Positions 22,861-34,208 of a stretch of 64,000 nt of DNA are shown here, piece after piece. Numbering within the stretch: the stretch's first letter is position 1; each line of letters starts with the position of its first letter. Source of the DNA: Proteles cristata cristata (Eukaryota; Chordata; Mammalia; Carnivora; Hyaenidae). The notes under the pieces were generated by a model, which saw only the letters and a list, made by a program, of their open reading frames with translations, was not told the DNA's origin and did not search any database. Location of the stretch: the NCBI GenBank assembly GCA_017311185.1, contig JAESUZ010004533.1, positions 1,054,001 through 1,118,000 of the forward strand, in the 5' to 3' direction. Made by a program: the position numbers and the translations under genes.

Positions 22861-25534
22861 TTCTGCCATATGATGTTATTCCACATGCTTCTGCTTTGTC
22901 ACTTTTTAAAAAATATTTACTCAGTCAACCAATTTTACTTAACACCTTTATTCTGCTCAACACTGAGAGCATCAAGGGATGTGGCCTGCCTTCATGCATC
23001 TTGAATTCTAGAACTATAACAATTTTTATTAAGTGACTATTCTAAAAATTGTTATAATTATTACCAATGACGTTAGGAAGCCTTCTTTTCTTAAAAAGTT
23101 AACATGTGCATAAAAGGAAACTGAAAACCACAAGAAGTAAAGACAAAGTCATCCATAATCACAAGCAGTTTATAGTTTGACATTTGGTCCCAGAACCTGC
23201 TATGAAGGGTCTTGAACTAAAATTATTTCCTATTGACCATTAGCTCAAACCTAAACTGTTTAAATCTTGTCTTTCTACTATAGCCTTTCATTTCAGTGAA
23301 ACCAGTGTCCTTACCAAATCAACCAACCCATAAAATCTTTTTTAACTTATAAAACATTACAGATTCTGAGCATATCCAGACTCTATCTGGATATCCATTA
23401 TTTTATATTTCCAGATTTGTGTTCTGTGTTGTTCTTGGAGCATTTATGCATCTTTGGTTGTGTGTATGGTTTTATCCCCATCCACAAACCCTCTAGGCAG
23501 AGAGAATAATCATAATTCTTTTGGTTCTCCCTGATCCTCACTTCTTGCTAGCTCTACAATGGCTGTCAAAGTAAGTTGTGAATAGTTGTCAGCTGAAAGG
23601 TTGTTTTTGAATTAGATGAACAGGAAAATGATAAATGTTTTCAAGCCAATTCTGAGTAATTATGTGACAAAAAAGTGAGTTAGACAAAAGTGAGAAAATA
23701 CTTGGGCTGAATGGTTATCTCCTTCACATTCCTGTAGCCTTCATAAAGTAAGTTATCTTCCCTGAAACTCAGCCTCCTCATCTATAAAATAAGGGCTTGA
23801 CTAAGTGGCCTGTCTTCCAACCTCATTTGGAATGTTAGAGACTAGGGAATAATTGCCTCCAGGATTTTCTCACACTTCTCTGAAGTCCCTAATTCTAAGA
23901 TGCTCTTATTGTAGAAGAAAATTGCCAGTTACATAAGAAATGGCCAACCACTCAGAGGAATGACCTAATTTTTAAGCAAATGCATGTGAAGATTATTATG
24001 TGTATATAATGAAGGATACAGATAAATGTGCGAACCATTTCAGAAAACAAATGTGCTTGAGGAAGCTATCGTTCTCAAAAACCTAAATCAAGTGTATTCA
24101 CATCAACATAGCATGATACAGAAGTATGATCCAGAATCTGAATTACTTTTTCCAAAAAGCCCTATGGGGCATGTACTCACACCATATGTTTCTTTCAGTT
24201 TTACTGAGATATCTTAGGCAGGAAAATTAAAAAGGCAACTCAGTACTCGATACTCTACATTAATTTATAAATTTCTTTGCTCTATAGTTGAAAAAACAAA
24301 CAAGGGAGAGCTATAAGATATAGCTGACCGTAGACATCTTCTAGTTCATTGGATTTTGCTAATTTAGCTTTTATGTAGCTTTTCTTTGGCACATTCTACT
24401 CATCATTACTCCTTGTTTATCATTCAAATCATTTCCCCTGCTAGAAGTACATGAGCCACTTGCTGGAAGACTTTGATGTGACCCCAGAGAAGTTAATGTG
24501 TAAAGTAATCTCTTGTTAGAAATTGATTTTGACTTCACCTCACGTTAGTGAGTTCGTTATCCCCTTCTACCACATTTTCCTTGTACTTACAGTCAATGCA
24601 GCATCATAAATCGCTCTGCCACAATGCCTTAGGAAGAGAGAAGGAAATTATGTCTACTAAGCAGCCCTCTTGTGACAAATTACAGCATTGGTAGCAAGAG
24701 TCAGTTAAGTTTCCTTACATACCTGTGAATTTTCTCCCCATTTTATTTTTTCCCCTAATTTCACTCACCCTATGGACGGTGGGAGAAAGCTGATGCTTTC
24801 AAGTCCTTTTGTAACTGAAAAACATAAAAGCTCTTATTTTCACAAAAAGTAATTTATGATAGTTTAATGATTTAATTCAAGTGTGAAAATAATGTATCTA
24901 AAAACGTTTTCTTCCTATTGATAGAGAACCTTATAAGACCAACTGAGAAATATATATTTATCTTGAAACATAAAGGGCATATTTCTAGTGCAGAAAATAT
25001 TTTAAGGTCAATTCTAACTAACCACAATGTCTAATAGAAATTGTACACTAACTTAAGTGACATCCTGAGAAATTCAATAGCAATTCAGTTTGGATGCATG
25101 GAGGCAGGATGGTATAGTGGTTACATACAAGTCTTGCTTTGACATTCTTCATCTTCTTCCTTCTCTACATTTTGTGGTGATGCATTTGGGTACTTGAGAC
25201 ATTTTAAGTTTATATTGTTATTTTGTAATCTGCCCTAACTATAGCACTCTATCCTTTTAGTATAGACTTAGCCCCAAGCAGATAATAAATGTTTCATGCT
25301 TTCATCTGATTTAATAGAGTAGAGCCTAATTATTCAATATCAATTATTTCATAATTTTGTATTTAAAGTAAAATTATTTTTATGACTATTTTTATGACTG
25401 CAATCTGACTTTAAATGGTAGAGGAAATGATACATGTTTGTTTATAAGTTGTTATTGTTGGGGGTTTTTTTTGTCCTATTCCCTACTCTTTAATAATATA
25501 TTCTATCAGGAGATACTCATTAACTGCATGATTT
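22861..25534 (+). other. Intronic stretch with no gene
   Basis: A MIR-like core (cctcctcatctataaaata) lies at about 23735-23850. The rest shows no assignable feature. Confidence 0.5.
23735..23850 (+). repeat. MIR SINE core, partial
   Basis: It contains aaactcagcctcctcatctataaaataagg, the MIR 'cagtttcctcatctgtaaaatggg' motif in diverged form. Only this part is recognisable. Confidence 0.45.
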
Positions 25535-25547
25535 AAAAAGAAAATTG

Positions 25548-25765
25548 ATCAGTGTGCCTGGGTGGCTCAGTTGGTTAAGTGTCCGACTTTGGCTCGGGTC
25601 ATGATCTCACGGTTCGTGGGTTCCAGCCCCGTGTCGGGCTCCGTGCTGACAGATAGCTCATAGCCTGGAGCCCGTCTTCAGATTCTGTATTTCCCTCTCT
25701 CTCTGACTCTTCCCTGCTCGTGCTGTCTCTCTCTGACTCTCAAATAAATAAATAAATAAATAAAT
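25548..25765 (+). mobile_element. CAN-SINE, sense
   Basis: The head gtgcctgggtggctcagttgg, a GGTTCcAGCCC-type B box and an (AAAT)n tail are present. Target-site duplication aaaaagaaaattg flanks it at 25535-25547 and 25766-25778. Confidence 0.95.
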
Positions 25766-25778
25766 AAAAAGAAAATTG

Positions 25779-26819
25779 CTCTATTTGTAATATATGATGA
25801 AAAGTATGAATGATATATTTTATGGAGGAAAGCAGCCTCAATTTAATGTCAGTCAAGGGGAAATACCTTTATAGTGAAATTCACTTTGATATAATTCCTG
25901 GAACGTATCTTAGATAAACTATATGTAAGTCAAACCATTGACTTTTTAATTTAAACCCCTCATGTTATAAATTCCTAAGGCATGACTTCTTTCTCAAATT
26001 GTTTCATATCCTTTCTTTCAGAATATTACAATAATCTAAAACTATTCTATATGCTCGGGTATTACACCAAAGGGTCCTTTTTCATGCCACTTCACTACTG
26101 CTTTCCTATGCTGTGTCAGGAAGGCATGGATGCTTGCTTAGGTTAGTTTCATGTCCCATAGCAGCATGCTTCCTTCTGATTCCTGTTAACTAAATATTGA
26201 TTTTCAGTCATTTAAAATCTGAACAAACTCCAGCTTTTATTTGAAACCATTCCAATATCATCAATTGAATTCATCTTTGGGTCTTAGTTTCCCATAAGAG
26301 GTCTTACCAGACAATTCCACACATTCTCTTTCAGTTCTCCAGAGGAACAATGTCCAGAGTTTCTTTTATTAGTGCTCTTTTTAGTGAATAGTAGCTTACA
26401 AAGGGATTCTATTGCACATTTTTCTGAAAAGCTTAAATTCCCTTTTTCATATTTTATTCCACAGTTTCAATATTTTACCTTTATTTTGAAATAGTTGGTC
26501 CATTTCAAGTCATCTGTCCTGTTATTGAAATGAAATTGCACATATAATAATATCAAAAAAAGAGCTATATACCTCTATTTTAAAATATAATTTTATCATA
26601 ACATCCTGAAATCTCAATACATTTGAATAGTCAAGCAAATTTGGAATTTTTTGTATGTATAGAAGGAAAATTATAAATATTTATAATATTAAAATATTCT
26701 GTTTCTGTATGGAGTGCTGGTAGGCAAAAGATATCTATTTCACTTTATCTCAACTCAGTATATATTAAGTCATCATTTCCCAAACTTACGTTTAAAAAAA
26801 AAAAAAAACAATAAGGGTA
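25779..26819 (+). other. Intronic stretch with no gene
   Basis: AT-rich, with a poly-A run at 26795-26808. No repeat or gene is recognised. Confidence 0.5.
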
Positions 26820-27000
26820 GGGTTGCCAGAGTCATTAAATAAAAATTCAGATAGTCAGTTAAATTTTAATTTTAAATAAATAATGAATAATTATTTTGTA
26901 TAAATATATCCTGTGTAATATTTGTGACCTCCCAAAATATTACTTGTTTTTTATCTGAGATTACAATTCAACTAGGTGTCCTGTATTTTGTCAGAAGATT
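26820..27000. mobile_element. Degenerate palindromic element (MITE-like)
   Basis: The left arm, 26845-26885 (attcagatagtcagttaaat onward), and the reverse complement of the right arm, 26948-26997 (ending aggtgtcctgtattttgtca), are clearly related: both contain forms of cagttaaattt, gattaca/aattcaa and cagataaa. It starts gggttgccag, a recurring start of this palindromic repeat in mammalian genomes. The family name is not assigned. Confidence 0.5.
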
Positions 27001-27194
27001 CTATACTAGGTTGATGACACCAGATTTATGAAACAAATATAAATAAACATGAAATTAAAATAATCAAATTATTTGCTATACGAATTTAGTATAGATGTAT
27101 GTATATATTTAAGGCACAAGAACATTAACAGTGCAAATATGAGTTTAAGTTACAAGAAAAGGTACATCAAAATAGACCAGTATTCCTTGGATAG

Positions 27195-27690
27195 GTGACT
27201 TTAAAGTTTGATGGCTAATAGTTGTGGTGATTGGAACAAAGGCCTCCCACAGACGTGGACGTTCTCATCACTGGAACCCATGAGTATGTTATATTACACG
27301 GCAAAGGGGAATTAAGCTTGCTAATCAACTGAGTTTAAAATAAGTAGATTATCGTGGCTTTATCTAAGTGAGTCCAATATAACCAAAGGGGACCTTAAAT
27401 ATGGGAGAGGGAAACAGAGTCAGAGTACTGCGACCTGATTCCACTGGCTATTGCTGGCTTTCAGGATGGAAGGGGACCCTGAGCCAAAGAATGCAGGCAG
27501 CCTGTAGAGGCTGGAAAAGGCAATAAAAGGCCTCCAGAAAGAAAGCAACCCTGCTGACATCTTGATTTTAGCCCAGTGAGCCCCATTTCTATCCTTTGAC
27601 TGCCAGAACTGCAAAATACATTTATGTTGTTGTAAACTACTGGGTTTGTGGTAATTTGTCACAACAGCAATAGGAAATTAGTAGAGTATG
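27195..27690 (+). mobile_element. MaLR-type LTR (MLT1-like), sense
   Basis: Landmarks in order are ttatattacacggcaaaggg (27289), gctaatcaactgagtttaaa (27318), the gtccttaaatatggg-like segment, ccttgattttagcccagtgag (about 27560), ccagaactg, and ggtaatttgtcacaacagcaataggaaa at the 3' end. This matches the long-known placental MaLR solo LTR. No internal region follows. It is diverged and non-coding. Confidence 0.75.
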
Positions 27691-27835
27691 TAAATATTAT
27701 GTATAGTAGACGACTCCTTGGGTGATTTTCTGCTGTTTTCAGACATGGAATACCATTCCTTAAAACCCATTTTCTTATAATAATGAGTATATAAATACAT
27801 TTAATATTTTTTAAAGTATAGGGACACATACTTTG

Positions 27836-28059
27836 TGTTTTTTTTAATATTTTTTATTTATTTCTAGGAGAGAGAGAGAGAGACACAGCGTGAGCAGGGG
27901 AGGGTCAGAGAGAGAGGGAGTCACAGACTGAAACAGGCTCCAGGCTCTGAGCTGGCAGTCAGCACAGAGCCCGACGCGGGGCTTGAACCCACAAACCGCG
28001 AGATCATGACCTGAGCGAAAGTCGGACGCTTAACTGACTAAGCCACCCAGGCGCCCCAA
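27836..28059 (-). mobile_element. CAN-SINE, reverse, younger subfamily
   Basis: Nearly clean copy with gagctggcagtcagcacag (complement of the 'gactgccagc' marker) and head complement ending ccaggcgcccc. Perfect 15-base target duplication gggacacatactttg at 27821-27835 and 28060-28074. Confidence 0.95.
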
Positions 28060-28573
28060 GGGACACATACTTTGAAACAGTATATTAAGCGGATATGCCA
28101 TACATTAAACATTTTAATTTCTATAAACACATGTGCATAGTGAATGAAGCTGCTTTATCTTTGCATTCTGTCTTTTTCATATTTAAATATCTTATTTATT
28201 TGACACACACAAGATTGGCTTATATTCTTTATTGGCACTTCGCTTGAGTAAAGAACAATAGTAAATTTCTTGAGTAAAGAAATACTAAATTAAAAAAATT
28301 GTGTATTCTACAAATGTATAGAACAACAAAAAGAAAAGAGCAATGAAATATGAATTGCCTTCCGTATCTTCTAAGTTCATTAGTGTGATAATTTCCCTTT
28401 TTGAAAACACAGTATATATTTTAATTATAAATATAAAACACTCATTTTTAGGAAATGGAAAAAAGAAAAACAAAGGCACTTACAATCCTACCATCTAAAG
28501 CAATTGCTATAATTTGAGAGAATGTTTTCTTCCAAAAGTGGGTTTTAACCACGCTTGAAAAAAAGATTATGTA

Positions 28574-28802
28574 GGGGCGCCTGGGTGGCTTAGTCGGTTA
28601 AGCGTCCGACTTTCGCTTAGGTCATGATCTCTCGGTTCGTGGGTTTGAGCCCCGCATCGGGCTCTGTGCTGACTGCCGGCTCAGAGCCTGGAGCCTGTTT
28701 CAGTCTGTGACTCCCTCTCTCTCTGACCCTCCCCTGCTCACACTGTCTCTCTCTCTCTCTCTCTCCTAGAAATAAAACATTAAAAAAAATATATTTAAAA
28801 AC
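28574..28802 (+). mobile_element. CAN-SINE, sense, younger subfamily
   Basis: The head ggggcgcctgggtggcttag is intact, with gtgggtttgagcc in the B-box position. The gactgccggc marker and the tcctagaaataaaa tail follow. Target duplication aaaaagattatgta at 28560-28573 and 28803-28816. Confidence 0.95.
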
Positions 28803-28988
28803 AAAAAGATTATGTAATATATAACCTATGGATCCAGTGATATATCAGGTATATTTAAAATTTTTCCTGATAATAGATATTACTTCCTTTGAATTTTCAC
28901 TATTATTACATTTGAAACAATTCTTTATCTAAATATCTAAATATGATTTTCCACAATTTTCATTATTACTTCAGGATGAGTTCTTTAA

Positions 28989-29211
28989 AAAAATTTTTTT
29001 TATGTTTTTTCATTTATTTCTGAGAAAGTGAGAGAAACAGCGTGAGCAGGGGAGGGTCAGAGAGAGAGGGAGGTACAGAATCTGAAACAGGCTCCAGGCT
29101 CTGAGCTGGCAGTCAGCATAGAGCCCAATGTAGGACTCAAACCCACAAACCGTGAGATCATGACCTGAGCTGAAGTCAAAATCTTAACTGACTGAGCCAC
29201 CCAGGCACCTC
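28989..29211 (-). mobile_element. CAN-SINE, reverse
   Basis: A T-rich start, the gagctggcagtcagcatag marker and head complement gccacccaggcacc are present. A short target duplication agttcttta flanks it (28979-28988 and 29213-29222). Confidence 0.9.
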
Positions 29212-29640
29212 TAAGTTCTTTAGATAATTATAGAATTTAAAAATTAGGACATTTTTGTGGATCATAAAGTTCTTTCTCAAGGTAATTTATAAATTAGTGA
29301 TACTAATTCAAATTCGTATCAACACTAGAGAAAGTTCCTGATTTAGAACAGTTTTAAATGCCTTTGTATATATGGTATTGACTTTGAGTATGCAGATCTG
29401 GTTTTGAAGCCTAAAGTTTTCAAAATCTGAATTGTTTAAACTGTATTGTACACTTTCCTTTTAAGCTCTCTCTATGCCTTCATTGAACTGGGGTACTATA
29501 AAATCACACAGAAATGGAAATACACCTTACACCACAGAGGGTGAAATCCTATGGCTTGTTGATATTGGAATTATAAGTCAACCAGAGAATCAAAATCATA
29601 TGGACCACAACTTCTCTGCAGCACTTGCTGTTTAAAATCC

Positions 29641-29870
29641 TAGGTACTGAGCTCCCTGAGGCCTGGCATCCTCTTTTCTTTATCTCTGTGTTCCCTGTAC
29701 CCAGCACTGTGTTCCCTGTACCCAACACTGTGTTCCCTGTACCCAGCACTGTGTTCCCTGTACCCAACACTGTGTTCCCTGTGCCCAGCACTGTGTTCCT
29801 TGTACCCAGTGCTTGACACATAGTAGATAGGAAGGTAATTTTTGTGGAAGAAATGAACCAATACATAAGT
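29641..29870 (+). repeat. L2 LINE 3' end carrying a minisatellite
   Basis: The text gtacccagtgcttgacacat, then agtagatag and a diverged gaagaaatgaaccaata follow the standard L2 3' end pattern (…cccagtgcctggcacatagtagg…). The minisatellite at 29688-29813 has grown inside it. Confidence 0.55.
29688..29813 (+). repeat. 21-bp minisatellite, six units
   Basis: Six contiguous units follow gtgttccctgtacccagcact. Units 1, 3 and 5 read ccagcact, while units 2 and 4 read ccaacact, which gives a 42-bp higher-order period. The unit length is a multiple of three and it has no stop in several frames, so it yields repetitive open frames on both strands that are not genes. Confidence 0.95.
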
Positions 29871-30437
29871 GCATGAACAAGGCCAAGTCTATTCTTCCCA
29901 TGTTGCTTTTTTTTTTAAGAACCCGATGATGGACATTGTTTTCTCAAATCACCCTGAGAGAATGTTGAAAAACAGTGTACATGAGAACTTTTCATTTATG
30001 AGGAGAGTTGTACATATCATAATATACACTTCTGACTGTGATGGATTTGGCATAGTATGTAATCTATTTAGGTTGATTGAGAATTCATTGTGGACCTACT
30101 GGTCTCTAAACCTCCTTCCTCTCACTACCTGGTTTCTCAGTGTTTCCAGTCTTTTTCTTTATGTTATCACCTAGAAGACAGGATGCACCTGAGTTCAGAT
30201 CCATTGTTTAAGGATAAAGGCAAAGAGAGAAGAGAGGTGCTGATCAAAGAAAGCACAGGCTGTGATCTGATAGTACCAGTTAGTTGAGGGACTGGAGGTA
30301 AACATTATACTGACAGCGTTAGTGCAGACTGGGAAGTGGTTCTGGGGAACCATCAGTTCCTAGCTGTATGGTTCAGTTCTGTCATTGGTTTAAGAAGTCC
30401 TGCACTGAAGTCCTTGTTGAAGAAATATTAAACTTGG

Positions 30438-30658
30438 GGGGTGCCTGGGTGGCTTAGTTGGTTAAGCGTCCGACTTTCACTTAGGTCATGATCTGCGGTT
30501 CGTGGGTTCGAGCCCCGCATCGGGCTCTGTGCTGACTGCCAGCTCAGAGCCTGGAGCCTGTTTCAGTCTGTGACTCCCTCTCTCTCTGACACTCCCCTGC
30601 TCATGCTGTCTCTCTCTCTCTCTCCTAGAAATAAATAAAAAAATAAAATAAAATAAAA
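30438..30658 (+). mobile_element. CAN-SINE, sense, younger subfamily, inserted at a reused site
   Basis: The head gggtgcctgggtggcttag, the B box gggttcgagcccc, the gactgccagc marker and tail ataaaataaaataaaa are present. Perfect 17-base target duplication agaaatattaaacttgg at 30421-30437 and 30659-30675; the second copy abuts the next SINE. Confidence 0.95.
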
Positions 30659-30675
30659 AGAAATATTAAACTTGG

Positions 30676-30898
30676 GGTGCCTGGGTGGCTTAATCAGCTG
30701 AACACCCAACTCTTGATTTTAGCTCAGATCCTGATCCCAGGGTGATGGGATTGAGTCCCACAGAGGGCTCTGCCCTGTGCATGAACCCCTCTTGAGATTT
30801 TCTCTCTCCCTTTGTCCCTCCCCTGTTCACCCATGTGTTCATTCTCCCTCCCTCTCCTTCTCTTTCTATCTCTGTAAAAATATAACAAAATAAAATAA
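30676..30898 (+). mobile_element. Older canid-like CAN-SINE, sense
   Basis: The head ggtgcctgggtggctt is followed by gatcccagggtgatggg, the form usual in caniform and ancestral carnivore copies. The tail is taacaaaataaaataaa. A third, diverged copy of the target (aaatactaaacctg) follows at about 30899-30911. The copy is clearly older than its upstream neighbour. Confidence 0.9.
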
Positions 30899-31129
30899 AA
30901 ATACTAAACCTGAAATGAGGCAGGTAGAGCCAATGATGGGAAGTTAAAGCTTTTGAGTTTGGGTTTTCTGAGTTTCATTGGGCTTTGACAAAATACCCAT
31001 GTGAAGCTTCCTGTTTTCATGACTCCACAGACAGGAGCCAGGGTTCCTCATGGAGAAAATGACCCAAAGCTTCACGATGGGGACTGCATCCATTTATTCA
31101 ACAACAAGGTGTTCTTTTTTGCCCTAAAA

Positions 31130-31325
31130 CAAATTCTATCTCCACCATTTGCTAGCTGTGAGAGTTTCAATAAGTGATGTAAATCAATTAAGCCTCATTT
31201 AAAACAACCTGTGTATTGGAGGCAATAATTATCTACCTCAAAGGGACATTGGAACATTGAATTAGATATCTTTCAAGTGGCTGGGAAATATTAAGCACTC
31301 AATGAATGGCAATAATACTTACTTT
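31130..31325 (+). repeat. MIR SINE, sense
   Basis: Contains ccatttgctagctgtgagag, aagcctcatttaaaacaa, ataattatctacctcaaagg and the 3' end aagcactcaatgaatggc, in MIR order. Confidence 0.7.
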
Positions 31326-32043
31326 TATTATTACTTGGTTATATTGTGGTTTCTACACTGCATTTAACTTCATGATGTCCTCAATTTGTAATTGATTTCA
31401 CAACTTAATGTGGGATTTTACTCAACTCCCCCCGTATGTTCAGTTTAAATTATTTATGATCATATCAACCATTCTCTGGACAAATACGTACTTTATGAAT
31501 CTCATTAAATGATTTACTCTGTCTCCTCAAAGGTCTATCTTTCTGGTAGCAGAAGCAACATTTCAGAAATCAAGATCCTATAATATCACATTAGGTATGC
31601 ACCTAACCATTCTCTAACCAGTCATGTATCTATTCCAATGTTTTAACCATAAATTATAAGAAAAAATAATTAAAAATAACTTTTTTTCTCAAATATTTAC
31701 TTTCCTGCCCCTGTTTTCAGAGTCCTAATATGCTCCCCAAATTTATTCTGAAATCATCATTTGTCTCCCCACCCCACCATTCCCAGGATAATTAGGAGTC
31801 AGTAGCAATTAGTTAGTTTGTTAAGTCCCCACATGTAAAAATGTGTCATGAAGAGACAACCATATATAGATCATCTTGGTCAGGTCTGTGTAGAGCCACT
31901 TCCATTGGCTCCCTCCATTCATATGATTTCGGTACATGCAAACACAATTGTCATATATTTGTTTACTAATGGTCCCGATTCATTTACTAGAACAGAATTC
32001 CATATAGGTCATGTCATTCTAGGGTTACAAAGTTTACTTTAAT

Positions 32044-32246
32044 TTTTTAAATGCTTAATTATATTAGAGAGAGAGTGTGTATGTGAGCAGGGGAGAGGCA
32101 GAGAGAGAGAGGGAGACACAGAATCTGAAGCAGACTCCAGGCTCTGAGCTGTCAGCACAGAGCCTGACACGGGGCTCAAACCCATGAGCCGCGAGATCAT
32201 GACCTGAGCTGAAGTTAGACACTCACCTCACTGAGCCACCAGGTGC
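32044..32246 (-). mobile_element. CAN-SINE, reverse, first of a tandem pair
   Basis: Body and head complement (gagccaccaggtgccc) are complete. No duplication separates it from the next SINE. The outer flanks of the pair (acaaagtttactttaat near 32026, acaaaatttctttaaat near 32462) are similar, so one outer target duplication encloses both. Confidence 0.9.
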
Positions 32247-32460
32247 CCATAATTTTTTAAAAAATATTTATTTGTTAGAGAGAGTGAGAGACAGAGCATG
32301 AGCAGGGAAGGGGCAGAGAGAGGGAGACACAGAATCAGAAGCAGGTTCCAGGCTCTGACCTGTCAGCACAGAGCCTGATGCGGGGCTGGAACTCACGAAC
32401 CATGAGATCATGACCTAAGTTGAAGTTAGATGCCTAACTAACTGAGCTACCCAGGTGCCC
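32247..32460 (-). mobile_element. CAN-SINE, reverse, second of a tandem pair
   Basis: A second complete reverse copy in head-to-tail contact with the first. It ends gagctacccaggtgccc. Confidence 0.9.
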
Positions 32461-33334
32461 AACAAAATTTCTTTAAATTTTCTGTATAGATGTCATCCAT
32501 TCTTCAAAACACATGCTAAATCATTTATTTGAGAAGCAACCCATTTGATTTAACCAACATAACTTCTCAACTCTAGTTGATGGCAATAAACAAATCTCAT
32601 TCATTTAAAATACAAAAGAATACATATATACAAAGATATAAACCATGAAAGTTGGGCCAAGAGCTGAAGTTAGAAATGTGTGTTTCCTCAATTACAACTA
32701 ATGAATACTCTAAGGTGAGGGTTTAGTGAACATACTTAACGTGTCACCATCCTATACTTGTCCTTCCTGTACAGATATTTATCAGCAATAAGTAAAACAA
32801 TAACAATAAAGGTGATTTCATATTGAAGGGTGAGGATGGTGAGAGAGAGGACCCAGAGCCCAGAAAAGATGTCTGGATTGATAGAACTGGGGTTATTTTT
32901 GAACATATTGTAAACTTGGAAAACTTGGGGGTGACCCACATCCCAAATCATAAAGGGGGAGCGGTTATGTACAGCAATATGTTTCTTGCAAAGAGAGGCA
33001 TACCCCCATAGAAGGAACAGTTACCAGGAGCAGATGCTTCATTCAGGCCATGGCTATCATTCGGAACCTGGTCAAAGGAAAGTTGATACTTAAATACTGC
33101 CAGGAATGGAGTGGGAATGCAAATAAATTAGATTTCAAAAAGAGAAGAATACAGGAGTACAGGCAGAGAATGTACTGATCAAGAAGCAGTTATTGACCCC
33201 TGCTATTTACATTTGGGCAACTCAGAGAAGTTCCCCAAAGGACATTACCATGTATTAAAGTTTACAGTTACACTAACAACAATCTCTAATTACATAAGAA
33301 AAAACTATATATATATAGCCAATATTTTTTGAGT

Positions 33335-33575
33335 ATGCCAGACACTGATATAACACAATGTTCTAAACATATTAACCCAATGAATCCTGACACTACTGCT
33401 ATAAGAGATGTGCTATTATTCCATTTTATAAGATGAGATGGGTAAAGAAACTGATGCGTAGAGAGGAGGCGGTGACTTGCCTGAAATCACGAAGCTAGGT
33501 AAGTGGCAGAGCTTGGATCTGAAGCCATGCTGGCTGGCTCCAAAATCAGTTCCTTAATCACAATGCACTCTGCCA
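33335..33575 (-). repeat. MIR SINE, reverse
   Basis: Good match to the complement of MIR through cagacactgatataacacaa, attaacccaatgaatcctga, ctattattccattttataag, gaagctaggtaagtggcag and agcttggatctgaa. Confidence 0.8.
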
Positions 33576-33659
33576 TGAGGAAAATTATGTGAGAAAAGTA
33601 GAGGAAAGGAAAGGACTTATTTGATCTTGGGTGATTTGGAAAACTCCTTTGAGAACCTG

Positions 33660-33880
33660 TTAGGGTTGGAGTAGCTCCCTCTGCGTGTGCTTCTGTGATA
33701 GCTTTTGTGTGTCTTGCCCACGTAACATACTGCATTTTATTTTACATACTGGTTTGCATCTGTCTTTACCACTTGATTGTTATTTTCTTGAAGAGAGGAA
33801 TTGCTTTTCCTTTATTCATCCTTGTTAACATCCTTGTTAGCAGAGGCCACACAGAAAAACATTCAGGAACTGGTTCTTAC
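33660..33880 (+). repeat. L2 LINE 3' end fragment
   Basis: The sequence shows gtgtgcttctgtgatagctt, tgcattttattttacatact and ttcttgaagagaggaattgc. The order is that of the L2 3' end. It is diverged. Confidence 0.5.
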
Positions 33881-34009
33881 AATAAATAAATTAGTGAGGC
33901 TTTAAAAGATAAGTATGGTTTTCAGAGGTAGAAGAGGGTTTATTGGGAACGAAGAGTCACTTCTGGGATTTTCCAGTCAGAATAGGCAGAAGATCTAAAA
34001 TCTATATTG

Positions 34010-34205
34010 CTGGGCAGCCAGATGTCTCAGTCGGTTAAGCATCTGACTCTTCATTTCAGGTTCGGTCATGATCTCACAGTTTGTGAGTTTAAACCTCAGG
34101 TTTGAGCTTGGGACTTTCTCTTTCCCTCTCTCCCTGCTCCCACCCCTGTGCTCACTCTCTCTCTCTCTCAAAAGTAAATATTAAAAAATAAAAATAAAAA
34201 AAAAT
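34010..34205 (+). mobile_element. CAN-SINE, sense, diverged
   Basis: The head is altered (gggcagccagatgtctcagtc) but tcggttaagcatctgactct, gtcatgatctcacagtttg and a CT-rich body with an A-rich tail are clear. It is the most diverged complete copy in the window, and the flanking duplication is doubtful. Confidence 0.8.
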
Positions 34206-34208
34206 AAC

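Noticed and set aside
29688..29813. CRISPR-like array
   Set aside because: The units are contiguous with no spacers, and this is a mammalian nuclear sequence.
29549..29901. Repetitive open frames of 63-105 codons on both strands
   Set aside because: They come from the 21-bp minisatellite, whose unit length is a multiple of three and lacks stops.
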